Both the position numbers and the translations under genes were made by a program. The notes beneath the pieces were generated by a model that saw only the letters and a list, made by a program, of their open reading frames with translations, was not told where the DNA came from and did not search any database. A stretch of DNA of 64,000 bases from Tubiluchus corallicola. Lineage: Eukaryota > Priapulida > Priapulimorpha > Priapulimorphida > Tubiluchidae. The stretch spans positions 845,001 through 909,000 of the forward strand of contig JAQGDQ010000015.1 in assembly GCA_030141605.1 (NCBI GenBank). The letters are read 5' to 3'. Shown here in pieces: positions 26,041-52,010 of this stretch (positions are counted from its first letter, which is position 1; every line of letters begins with the position of its first letter).

Positions 26041-26600
26041 CCACGCGAGCATTAGCAAGAAAATGGTGGTTCCTTTTTGTATAATCAAAGTATGGGGTAA
26101 CCATGTATGTATTAGCAAGAAAACGACTTGTCCTTTTGCCAAATCAAATTAAAAGAAGACCACGAGTGCATTTGCACAAAAAAGGACGCGTCTGTTTTGA
26201 CGAATCAAATTCCGAGAAAATCATGAGTGCATTTTTCAAGAAAAGGATACGTCCTTTTTGTCCTGTCTCATTGGGGAAAAAAATCACCCAAGCATTAGCA
26301 AAAAGGGACACGTCGTTTTTGTATGATAAGAAAATATAAGACGTTTTTGTAAAAACGAATTACTAAAAAACATTGTAGTCAGAAAAGGACACTTCCTTTT
26401 TGTTCAGCAAGACTTGCACGACTCCTTTTTGTCCAATTAGATTGCGAAGAAACCACGCGTGCATTAGCAAGAAAAGGACGCGTCCTTTTCTCCAATAGAG
26501 CACGTGCTTTTTCGAAAGGTGGGGAAAATGAAGGTAGAGTTAAGACAGGTGTTTTTTATCCTGTCCAATCAAATTGGGAGAAAAACGACGTCAAAAGTTT
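26041..26600. repeat. Diverged minisatellite, about 60-bp period, palindromic core
   Basis: About eight or nine units repeat at near 60-bp spacing (starts near 26041, 26101, 26161, 26221, 26283, 26450, with disturbed units between 26340 and 26450 and a partial one near 26550). Each unit reads roughly CCACGNGTGCATTAGCAAG, then AAAAGGACGCGTCCTTTT, then TTGTCCAATCAAATT and a purine-rich end. The core at 26471-26490 is a perfect 20-bp palindrome; other units keep it imperfectly. ORFs through the array come from the shared period of 60, a multiple of three. Confidence 0.85.
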
Positions 26601-27270
26601 CAAAAAGACGCATATGTATTTTGGACCAACACTCGAATAATGCCCTGTTTCATAAATAAATTGCTGATACTCACAAACATAATTGCACTTAAATAAATAA
26701 CACTCACAGAAACTTTACTAAATTGATGCAGTGATTCGTGGTCTTAGCCTAACGAAACAAAAAAGTTAATGCACTGATTATATATTTATAGAAATAATCA
26801 AGAAACTTGATAGGGTGTCGTGAGTGCACAGGGCCCTTTGTGTGCTTAATTTTCGTTCTCTTTGCTTCATTGCGTTCTCTTTTTAAAATTACATGCTGTA
26901 AGTTGATGCCTTACTAATTTGCCTAGTGATGTTTTAATTTGTCTGCTATTTTTGTGATATTAACCTTTCTTAAACAGTTTAACTTTGTTCTTACTTGTCT
27001 GATTTTAATTTCACCTGATTTTGTTTGAACTATACGTGAAATCTTGATTCCTCTAAAATTTGCTTTTACGACTGCCGTTTTCTGGATATTTAAGCATTTT
27101 CCACATTTTGATCTGATTTTTATTTGAACCATATATTAACTTTAGCCTCTGGTTTTTCACTACCCTTTCTCCGTGATTTTGTATTTTGTGCATTAGTTAT
27201 TATGTAGCGTAAATTGATGGAAAAAACAGACAAATAAATAATAATCTAATCTAGTGTAATCGAAAATAAC
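26601..27270. other. Intergenic sequence; possible further LINE 3' tail
   Basis: T-rich plus-strand sequence ends at about 27229-27253 in AAATAAATAATAATCTAATCTAG, which resembles the 3' tail of a non-LTR element. No coding or hairpin evidence supports it, so it stays unassigned. Confidence 0.25.
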
Positions 27271-30200
27271 AACAGTTTTTTATTGTAATGACATCATGTT
27301 TATTTGTATCACAAAATTCAATGGAGGAATAAAAGTAACCATATTTAAACATCTCTGACAAAGCAACATACGTGACAAGTACACAAAACTAGCATCTATA
27401 TTGTGATAAACAACGTACACCTTCCTAAACAAGTTATTATTTATTACAAAAAGGGCTCCTTGGTAAAATCTAACTCTTGAAAACGTTTACACAGTGGCAA
27501 TTGTCAGTTGAGTACCCATGTACGTATGACTTTGACTTATCAAACGGCAACAGAAGAACAGAAAAAACTCAACTGAACAATTAAAAAGCATTCAGAATGC
27601 ATCTCTAGATAAATGTTACAAAACATGGGAAAGAGCAAACCGTGGAGAAACAACGAGCGGTGATAAACTAAATTTTAATGTGCTGATTTAGAACGCACGC
27701 ACAATAAAAATTCGCAGTAGTATTAACAATAATATTGTGCAATATTTCCGTCTCGCACACACAACATAATAATATTGCAGATAATATGCCCTCTTAATTT
27801 GTAGTTTGATCGGTTGGGTAGCAATCATGCTGCGTTCATTAACAGTGCTATAAACGCAGTATAATATGACAGGATGATCAAATCAAAATGATGTAAATTT
27901 GATGACGAAACTAGGATAGATATGAATGAAAATTTAATAATGCTGAATGCGACTTAATTACATGAACAGAAGCAATACTGCAGCACGGCTGTACAAACTG
28001 TACACCAAGATTATACATTACAAATCCTACATATGCCACTGTCTCTCAATAGATGGCAGCACAAAATGGTTCAATTCTTAAAACATAATAATAAACTAAG
28101 GAAATCAAAATGAACACAATTTCTTTAGCATCTCCGTGTTCTTCATCTGCCCAGACAAAGCCTTAAATTTCAACTAATTCTATTCAAAACCTATGAACCT
28201 TAGAACAAACAAAACAAAATCCGTATAATTAATAATCAAAAATAATGTTCAACATTAAATGCATCTATTATCTTCATATCAAACACTATAATTATTCAAT
28301 GGTGATGCCTGCACTGCTGTTATCCTCACTGGGGCAAGCATTTGAAGTTTTGCCAGCACATGAATATTTTTTGCAAAAAAAATAAACAGTAATAAAGTGT
28401 TTTCACAGACAACAAATCATAAAAAAAATCAAATGGCATTTGTATAATCAAAATCAAATGGTACAATCACAAATTAAAATTGATTATACAAAAGGAAAGC
28501 ATTGTTACATAAAAAAATATGAGAAACTAAAAATTCAGCAAAATTACTAATTGCTAACCAACGCATATCTTACTATTGTAACTGGAAGATTATTTACAAT
28601 GTAGTCTAAATGATATCAGCAATACAGAGGGGAATGGTGCAATATTAGTGGCACAAACATGACCATAAGAATGCAAGTATCGTCAGCCTATCATCACGCA
28701 AACTGAAACTATGTAGTAGCACCTGAAAATTCAAGCAACAGCGCTAGTTAATAAATTGGCAAATATCTGAAATTAAATACTTATTACTTAGTGCAAGTGC
28801 TTGAATTTTCGAGGTACTCGTACGTAGCTTCATGTTTGCCCGATGATGGCCAAACGGTGTAGATGAATAGTTACAATTTTTGACAAAGATGTTTTCAAAG
28901 CTAGCTTGAGCACTTGCCTTTTTGCCTATCATCAAGTAAATTAAAATTACCAAAAAGACATGACTATAAGAATTTGATGTAAAAATGATAAATCAGGATA
29001 AATCACGTCATCAGTACTGAGATCAACAAAACAAAATTAACAACATAGGTTACTAAATAAATGCTGTATTACACATGTGATATTCACTAATTTGCTAAAT
29101 CTGAAAGTTTTGTACAAGAATTTTCAGACATAATATGTATACAATTTTCTAACAAAATACTGGTCCGCACAAATGCAATTATGGCACACATCATAAAATA
29201 TCATAACAAAACTCTTTTGTCTACTCTAACAAATCAGTGCATAAAATGGTAACTGACATATGGAAGGGACAGTTCATTCGATAACCAGTCGACCGAATCT
29301 AGCCACAGTATAATAAACTACAGCAGACTTCACCGGCAATGACGAGGCTATGTACAAAATGGCAGTTCTAAATGCTACTGGCCTTCAAGCCGGAATCAGA
29401 ATCGACATTATAACAACATACTAAAAGGTAGGTTACAAAAATCTTTAAATATTGTGTTATCTAAATAGAAATATCATGACACAATAATTGTAGAAAGCAA
29501 TTTAATGATACATACAAACTTTCCTGTATTTAATTTTGATAATATATGTTAGCCTGCATACAATCCAACAAAGAACATCAATGGTTTCACAGTTAAACAC
29601 TAGGAAAAATTGTTCAAAACAATTTGCAATAATACTTCAACCTTATACAAAGACAATGATAAGGTCACAGAGAATAAATTTCCATATTCAAGTCAACATT
29701 ATTTGGAAGATCTAGATATCTACACTCTACAGATGTCTGCAGCTCAGTGAAAAAGGGAATGTATATCAGTCATTTAAACTAATATAAACCTGCATAATGC
29801 CAGAATGAAATCACATCTAAAGAACAGTTCAAAAATTGCTGCCAAAATAGTCTCTAGTATTACATTGTAACTAATTCTCTGTTTTATGCTTGAGACTAGA
29901 TTACAATATGACAGTCTAGGATTTGAACCATTTCAAGATTTCATTCTGTAACAGACACATTTCTTTTTCAAGATAACAGAAAATGAAAAACTGGTCGATC
30001 AAACAACTGAAAAAATGGAGCCGATGGAAATCAGTACAGTTTTAATTCACCTAACAATTGCTCAAATAAAAAATCAGTTCTAAATTTTGCATCAACCATA
30101 TCCATTTTATTTATGCGATGCAATGGCATTCACAGCTCAAAAACGAACATATCAGGTTAAAAATTCCACATTAGTGCCTAATAATATATCATACAAATAT

Positions 30201-30841
30201 GTCAGCGTCTTAATTTTACTAACGTGGTTTAAATCCCTGATTGCCATGATATTTGATTTTCAAACGCAAGCAAATAACATTTATGTTAGGTAACACAAAA
30301 TCTGGTATACAAAAATAACGAAATAGGGAGGTTTTATAATCAATTTATTGGCGGTTACGTCCAAAGTTAAACAGCTGTGATGGTGTGGTCATGTCATAAT
30401 ATCATAATTAAAATTTCAACTAATATGAAAGCTCTACAGACCTTTAAGTCTTGCAAAAACAGTGTCTTGCAAAAAATAGTACTTCATTAATTTAAACGAA
30501 GATTACAATTGTATAAATAATTATAAGTAAAATTTCTGATCAAACAAGCTCTCCTGCTGCAACATAAGTGTATGTACTCTCTGCAAGTGTAAAAGCAGCA
30601 TCATTGTTTTCAGGTGAGGTAAGAAAAGGCCATGGCGATGACTAATATCATGACATGGGTTGCTATGATTAGGGCAACATTATGTAAAATTACACGGCAC
30701 AAAGTTTACATATAAATGTACAAATACTGATCATGTAGAAATCACTTGCATTTGATAATAACTTTCTCATAGTTCACATATATTCACCCTTTAGGTGGCT
30801 TTACTCACCTGCTAAATATATATAAAGTGAGTAAAGTATAT

Positions 30842-30909
<68 letters not shown>

Positions 30910-31013
30910 ATATAATATGTATGTATGTATAATATAATTATTTATATAACTTTATCTATGTATAAACTTTGCACAATTGTAGCTTTGGTTTTTCCAAACA
31001 CACAATACGTTTC
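27271..31013 (-). other. Probable 3' UTR / downstream flank of the ZSWIM gene
   Basis: This 3.7-kb AT-rich block follows the ZSWIM stop codon on the minus strand and contains no ORF with a known domain on either strand. Minus-strand AATAAA signals lie at its far end (plus-strand TTTATT at 27278-27283 and 27299-27304), with others closer to the stop near 30100 and 30345. A long 3' UTR is plausible, but the transcript end cannot be placed without RNA data. Confidence 0.35.
30836..30907. repeat. (TA)n microsatellite downstream of the ZSWIM stop
   Basis: Nearly pure TA units with one TAA interruption near 30852, starting about 105 bp beyond the ZSWIM stop codon on its 3' side. Confidence 0.95.
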
Positions 31014-45528
<14,515 letters not shown>

Positions 45529-45759
45529 CTGAAAAAAGGAAAACAGCATATAATAAAAATAAATGGTTTGTAAGTAGTAAATTTCGCAATTTAATTATGA
45601 GCAGTAAAAAGATATTACTCAAAGCATCACATACGTATGCATACGAAAGTACCAACTTGCATATATTAATTTCGGTGGTATAGGGCGTTAGAGCCACCGG
45701 CAGGAACGGAATGAAAAACCACCAAAATGGCCATTTTTGTCCGTTTTTTGCAAAATTGA

Positions 45760-46080
45760 TACCTCTTATTTTGTCAAGATTTGGAAAGGGCCTGGCGCGG
45801 TGCTGTTAATGACTGGATAGCCCGTTCGACGGTGAGTGTTATAGGCATATTTAGAATTCGCGGAAGGCCACGGCGTCCTGTAACGGGCGTTTTCCCAGAC
45901 CCAACTCCAGATTTTTTCGAAATTCTGACTGAATAGCCTGTAGATAAAAACGCTCTAGCTGCGCCTGGTGGGACTCTTGGAAGGAAATATGTAGCTCTTT
46001 GGGAAGAGGACGAACAGGTTATACGACGATGTGGGTCACATTTTAGGAAGCCTCCCATAAGAGGAGATGATTAGAGACTC
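45760..46080. other. CpG-rich block open in several frames, unrecognised
   Basis: This 320-bp stretch is much richer in G, C and CpG than its surroundings. On the minus strand one frame is open for 94 codons (45774-46058). Another reads protein-like for about 50 codons (ELHISFQESHQAQLERFYLQ, AIQSEFRKNLELGLGKRPLQ). On the plus strand a frame with one stop includes DWIARSTVSVIGIFRIRGRP and GTLGRKYVALWEEDEQVIRR. None matches a family I know, including the missing ZSWIM N-terminus. It could be a decayed transposon ORF or a CpG island near an alternative ZSWIM promoter. Confidence 0.35.
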
Positions 46081-47942
46081 CATTCTGGGCGATATTCGCT
46101 TAGAAGCTACAGCGACGTTTGCATTGTTCTGACATCATTCCACTGTGCTCTCTTCATATCATCATAATGCCCATCACGTCTGTTGTAGACATCTGACAGA
46201 CAGAGTTCTAAAACATCTGTCCTTAGGACAAGTAAACACAGCACTGATCCAGAAAAATAACTAGACACTGTTATACCAGTGGTTTGTCAGTACCACTTGT
46301 ATTACCTCTGCCTATAACTTTAATTCAGTAAAATCTGCGTTAGGTAAATATATGAACACTACGTAGGGTGTTCGCGTACTATTTATTATAAGTGGAATTA
46401 TATGCAATTTTTTTTTGCGGAGCCTTTGCTATATTTAATTAATGTCGATGTGTTATGAATTTTATTATGCGAACGCAAGGCTAATGAATCTATCACATTG
46501 ATCATTTTTACGTATTTCATAAAGTATTCTAAAGTTCAGTAACAAAATTATTCTCTCTTGTTTATATATACATACTGTATGTCATTGAATACATTATCCA
46601 TTAAATAACTAAATTTCAGGTATAACAGCAGAACGCGGCGCATGCGCTGTAACACTTTCCTGCCACTAATTGTAAATGGCGAACAAGACAGCAAGAAGCC
46701 TGTAAACGCAATACACAAGAAAACTGAGATGGTAAGACAAAAGACAACGTTTACACACGCATCGGCTGCCGTTGATTATTATTGTTATTTATGTAAAACC
46801 GATGTTGTACATTACTGCGAAGCCATTGATCATACAACTCATGGTGCAACCAGAGGATTGATTCTCTGGGGAACTGCATTACTTTTCCTCACTGCACATG
46901 ATTCACAGACCTCCAATCTTGTAATTAATTCTGTCAAATACAGATGCATACGCTAGAGGGCGCACTTGCCGCAGTCCTCGAGGGAAGCCACACTGATGAA
47001 CGGACAAGAGAATTTTCTCGGTGGATAGCCTACGTCTTGTCCAATATTCAAGCAGGATTAATTTCGGAACCATATGCAACACTCCGGGATAGTGAGATAT
47101 GCAGGGGATAGGTGGGTGGTGATCTACCCTAAATATAAGTACCAGGTTAACATTAAGGTAAAGCTGTTCTGCACGTTGAGGATTTAATATTACATTTAAG
47201 GAACCGCGCCTTCTGCTCTTGGTGACAGACTCATGACTTCTTCATTTAACTTGTTGTCCAACGATTACATGCAAGTCTTAACCAACCATTGTTTTAATAA
47301 GCTTTTATGGTTAAAACCAACGTAAGAGTTTACAAGACATCTGAAGTTTATTCATTTTTCCTTAATGAAACGACTAGTCGATTGTTCGTAGAAGATATAT
47401 GTACATCAAAAAATCACAAATTTTGGGGTTACTGCCTTACTGGCTTCTTTAAAGCAGCCAAGCTGCATACCTATGACTAAAATCGATATAATTATCTGTA
47501 AAAAATAATGGCGTTTCATTGATTGCCCATACACCAATAATTGTATGGTATTCACAGGAACTGAGGCTCATCATTCTTTACTGATTATAGGCTCAGGATA
47601 ACTACTGAAAACGTCATTCCCTTCCCATTAATAACCTTTATAATGGTATCGCTAATGGTTCTCTATTGACTCCACATTTGAGAAATCATCAGTTTCCTGA
47701 CAGAGTTTGTTGTGGATTTATTTATAATATTACAATATTTACAATATTAAAAAATTTGATTTTTGTCGCAAATCGGTTTTCCCTGATTTTGAAAACATTG
47801 TCAGTGCATAGTTAGTTTTTTTACAGGAATCTACAGCTTGTACATTTTAATAGTTTTCTGGACAAAAGAAATTATGACACAGTTTAAACTCACATGCAAG
47901 TTCTCTGACCTTTTCAATTGCTATTGATAATATGTATGTACG
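46081..47942. other. Intergenic sequence, little recognised
   Basis: Apart from the possible orphan exon at 46944, nothing is supported. The ORF at 46642-46956 is unrecognised. Confidence 0.3.
46944..47111 (+). CDS. Possible orphan exon, unknown
   Basis: A frame of 55 codons with even amino-acid composition (LEGALAAVLEGSHTDERTRE, RWIAYVLSNIQAGLISEPYA) begins after TCAAATACAG, an acceptor-like site, and ends near AG|GTGGGT. It looks more protein-like than its neighbours, but no partner exon or family was recognised. Confidence 0.25.
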   Translation: MHTLEGALAAVLEGSHTDERTREFSRWIAYVLSNIQAGLISEPYATLRDSEICRG

Positions 47943-48226
<284 letters not shown>

Positions 48227-48849
48227 TAATATATAATATTTACTAATAAAAATTAACTCTGTTTGGTGCCACAGGAAGAACAATAGCTACAAGACAAGCT
48301 AAATTTATTTTGGAGATCTGCGATCGTGTAAATAAAGTTACAAATAAGAGTTGCTCTTTTAGACTAGACAACTAGGTTAATATATTATTTAGTATTTTGG
48401 AAGAAACTAAAACGTATTTTGAAGTATAGTATTTAGTAAAAAAACTAAATGATTATTTAGTTTCTCTACTTTGCGCTTGTAGCATTCAAGCTCAATATTA
48501 TATTGCAGTAATCAATACAAATATTGATTAAAAAGAAAGAAATTGTAATCACAGAATCGTGAAATGTAGATTCTTCTTACAGAGTTGTAATTTACTAATT
48601 AGATAAGTGCTCAAATATCCTTGTTCAGATTCAACGTGGTATTAAACTCGATGCAATTCACTGTTACATAATACGTACGAGTGCTACAGCGCTCTTTGTA
48701 ACAGGGACGCAAGGCGCAGTAACTAATTGGGCTCCTACCTTGTTTGATCAACATGCACGGTTTGTAACTTGCATGTTCAAGTTAACAGTGATTAAAGGTC
48801 TGTACATGCATATATGTATTGAGACTTTAGAATAAAGTTCAATGTAAGT

Positions 48850-49250
48850 CCAATGACGATTATAACTGACATGACATCGCTCTGATATTGCTTGCTTGCT
48901 AAACATGAATCAAACGTAGTCAAATAATATTTTCACCATGTAACACTGCCCAATAGAAATTTGTACATAAAACATGATATTATTTCAGTGAAATAACAAA
49001 TTTTCTATAAAAAACAACAACTTCACATTCAAAAGGAAAATGTTTCATAATGATCATAACTGACACTATATTACCCCGCTATTGCTTGCTCGCTTAACAT
49101 GAATCAAAAGTAGTCAAATAATAGTTTCATCATGCAATATTGTCCAAAAGAAATTTGTACATAAAACATGATATTATTTCTATGAAATAACAAAAGTAAA
49201 AAGTTTTTTTTATAGAAAAACTGCACATTCAAAAAGAAAATATTTCGCTA
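48850..49250. repeat. Two-copy tandem duplication, about 196-200 bp per unit
   Basis: The units start near 48853 and 49050. Shared blocks in the same order include ATTGCTTGCT, AACATGAATCAAA, GTAGTCAAATAATA, GAAATTTGTACATAAAACAT followed by GATATTATTTC, and CACATTCAAAA. The copies differ at many positions, so the duplication is old. No coding potential. Confidence 0.85.
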
Positions 49251-51776
49251 AAGTGTATATTGCTACAAAGCGAAATAATGTTAATCGTCAGTAAAGCGAA
49301 TCGGGAAACCATGGCGTTCATATAAGCAATATAGCAGTATTTATTGGAAATAAACTTTATAATCAAGGCAATGTACATATCTTTCTTTACACAGAGTTGT
49401 GCGTATCTAGCGAGTTTAACATAGATGTTTATTCATCAAGTAGGTTGTAACTAAAAAATTCCAGCCCTCTGAACTCGTATGACCCCAAGAATATATAATA
49501 GCCCACCTAACTTGATTACTAATCAAGAAGATTTTGTACTACACTAGGGGAATAGCATACACAGCAGCTGCCTACATGAATATTTCACACCCTGTTTGCT
49601 ACCGAGGACTGTTGCAGGCAAAGCAGCGCCAACAGAGCAAACTCAGCTTTATTATACAGGATTATGTGTAATTTAATGGGAGGAAAATCAATCCTTATTA
49701 CCGAAGAACAGTAGGCGCAGAGGAGATTGTATAAGCTATCAGGAAAAAGAAGCAGTAGGAATCAATGGTGAGCCAGCTATGTGCCGCCTAGCACTGTAGA
49801 TTTTGAAGAATGATGGCTTAACGGCGATCAGGAGATACCGTACGTCAAAGCAGAAAAATATGTCTATTTGAGCTGCTAGAACATTGTACAATGTATAAGC
49901 TACACAACTAGTGCCACACATGAAAGGTAGCCACAGAAACATTGCAGTTTAACACACGATGGAAGACCTAACCACAAGTAAACTGAAAAAAATCATTGGA
50001 CACTGCAGACGGAAATATGGCACAGGTCGTTTTTCGCAACTGTCTGTGGTGTTTGATGATTTTTACCCATTTTCATTTTAAACTGATAAAACGAAAAAAT
50101 GAGACTTAAGAATACATTTATCCAATGCTCTACCTAACGCTGTCTTTTCGATTTCTTTGCGAGTAGGCCTACCATAAAGTGTAATAAACTTACAATATAT
50201 ACTTGCCATTTGCCAAATTGTCAGTATATTCTCTGAGGCCAAATGCCTCTAATTAGTCTTTAAAGCGTCTTTATATTTCCGAAGCTGCATTAATTTGCAA
50301 AGTTGAAATTGTTATTGTAATCAGATTCAATATCAACTTGTACTGTTAGGGCAGGACTTATTTTGAACATTTAATGAGGTAATTATTTTGTGGTGGCAAG
50401 GACTTGAATTTCACAGAAAGTGAAAAATATGAACCTTACATTTAACCAGAAAACTTAAATGTTAATTTTCAGTGACAGAAAGTTTGACAGTAACAGCCAT
50501 TCTGTCTCTCAACAACAACAATTTCCGAAAATGAAATTTTTTTCTTTTTTCTTTGTAAATTTAGTTAATGAACAAAAGAAACAAAAGTCTGGTAAACACA
50601 TGTTAAAGGTTCACAATTCTCGTTAATTATTATTAAACGAAACTTGGAATTCCATTCTCGTTAGTTTTTTCATTTTTATAAGGCTCCCACTTTGCTAACT
50701 TCCCATACTGCATTTCGTGCTCATTCCCCTAGCAACTACTCCTACAAGCATCTTTTCTCTCTACGCTAACATTATTCTCCAGGCAAAGCCTTGCAATAAC
50801 ACGCGATACACTTTCCCCAACACATGTGAAAGCTGCCAGTCAGGACTGATAAACATTAAGCCAAATTGTAGCCAATTTATGTACAGTTCGCTTATGTGTG
50901 CACGCCTGCAGCAAGTATTGGACTATTGTAGCCAAGCGAGCCGAGGCAGCGCAAACTGAGCACAGTCAATGGATGGTCGTGACCAGATTGTAGCACGATA
51001 CACAGGCACGCAACTTACAAATTACGTCCAAGATGTGTGACTTGTCAGTGCCGTGAATTGCGAATGTGGACGTGGATGTGACTACGAATGCGAAACACGT
51101 GAGAAATGTGCGTTGATAGCGTACAAGAGTAAAGTGTGTGGAACTGGGGTATTTTCCTTGTGAACATCAGACAGCATAAAACTTACTGCAGTGCGTATTC
51201 AGTAACTCTACGCTCCATTCAAACAAGATGCATAGGAAATACACTGCTTTTGTCATTCGCACAAATAAACGCACAATTAACATGTAAGCCACATTAAATA
51301 GCTTCCACACTTAATTAGCTATAGTACCAGACTTTTTACACAACAACGTATTTGAAACCACTTAATAACCCGGGTTCACCAAAGCCAATAAAATTTCTAG
51401 CATGCCCTAAGCCATTCCTTTCGAATTTTTCATTGGTAACGAGTAACTAGACAGAACATTCTTCATGGTACAATGAAAAATAAGGCCATCCGGACGATGA
51501 TATACCCGTATGTACGATGATGTAGCGTTAAAAACATGATCATTTGGGATATAATTGTAAAACGGGCCAGACATGTGTAAGCAGGAATGAAACACGGGCT
51601 GTCTGGTTAAATATTATTTATGCAAAGAAAACTTGAGACCTGATAGGTTAGCACAAACCATATTTCTGATAAATGAACATGACTGCACATGTTTGTCAGT
51701 AGAAAATCAACAAGCTCAAATAATGTCATCATTTCATCACTTAAATTACGTTAATTTTTCCTTTTACATTAATTTT
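49251..51776. other. Intergenic sequence, nothing recognised
   Basis: ORFs at 49739-49942, 50717-50959 and 51407-51595 show no known domain or splice support. Confidence 0.35.
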
Positions 51777-52010
51777 TACATGTTCCAACGTAGAGCATGA
51801 GTACAACTGTGGTGTGTGCCAGGCGTCGTACATCGATCAGACGAAACGTCATCTGTGCAGTAGGATTGGGGAGCATCGCAAGGGCCAGCGTGGCTCTCAT
51901 TATAATGCGTGTGGATTTGGATGACTTCAACTCAACATTTAACGAATTAAACATTTAAGAAATATTCAGGATCTCAAAATATTATGAAGCACGGTCTTAT
52001 TCTTAACACC
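51777..52010 (+). pseudogene. Penelope-like element remnant, GIY-YIG endonuclease region
   Basis: The plus frame from about 51777 reads CSNVEHEYNCGVCQASYIDQ, TKRHLCSRIGEHRKG and a short tail before a TGA near 51924. After that NELNIXEIFRISKYYEA gives a weak continuation with stops. The spacing Y-x-C-x2-C-x3-YIxQT-x4-L-x3-RI-x-EH is that of the C-terminal GIY-YIG nuclease of Penelope-like retroelements. The usual Gly of YIG is Asp here, and the reverse transcriptase was not found. The minus-strand ORF over the same bases is a shadow. Confidence 0.65.

Noticed and set aside
25865-26339. Overlapping ORFs of 78-95 codons with similar repeated phrases
   Set aside because: They translate the 60-bp minisatellite, whose period is a multiple of three and so keeps frames open.
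51769-51954. Minus-strand ORF of 61 codons
   Set aside because: The plus strand carries the Penelope GIY-YIG frame; the minus frame is its shadow.
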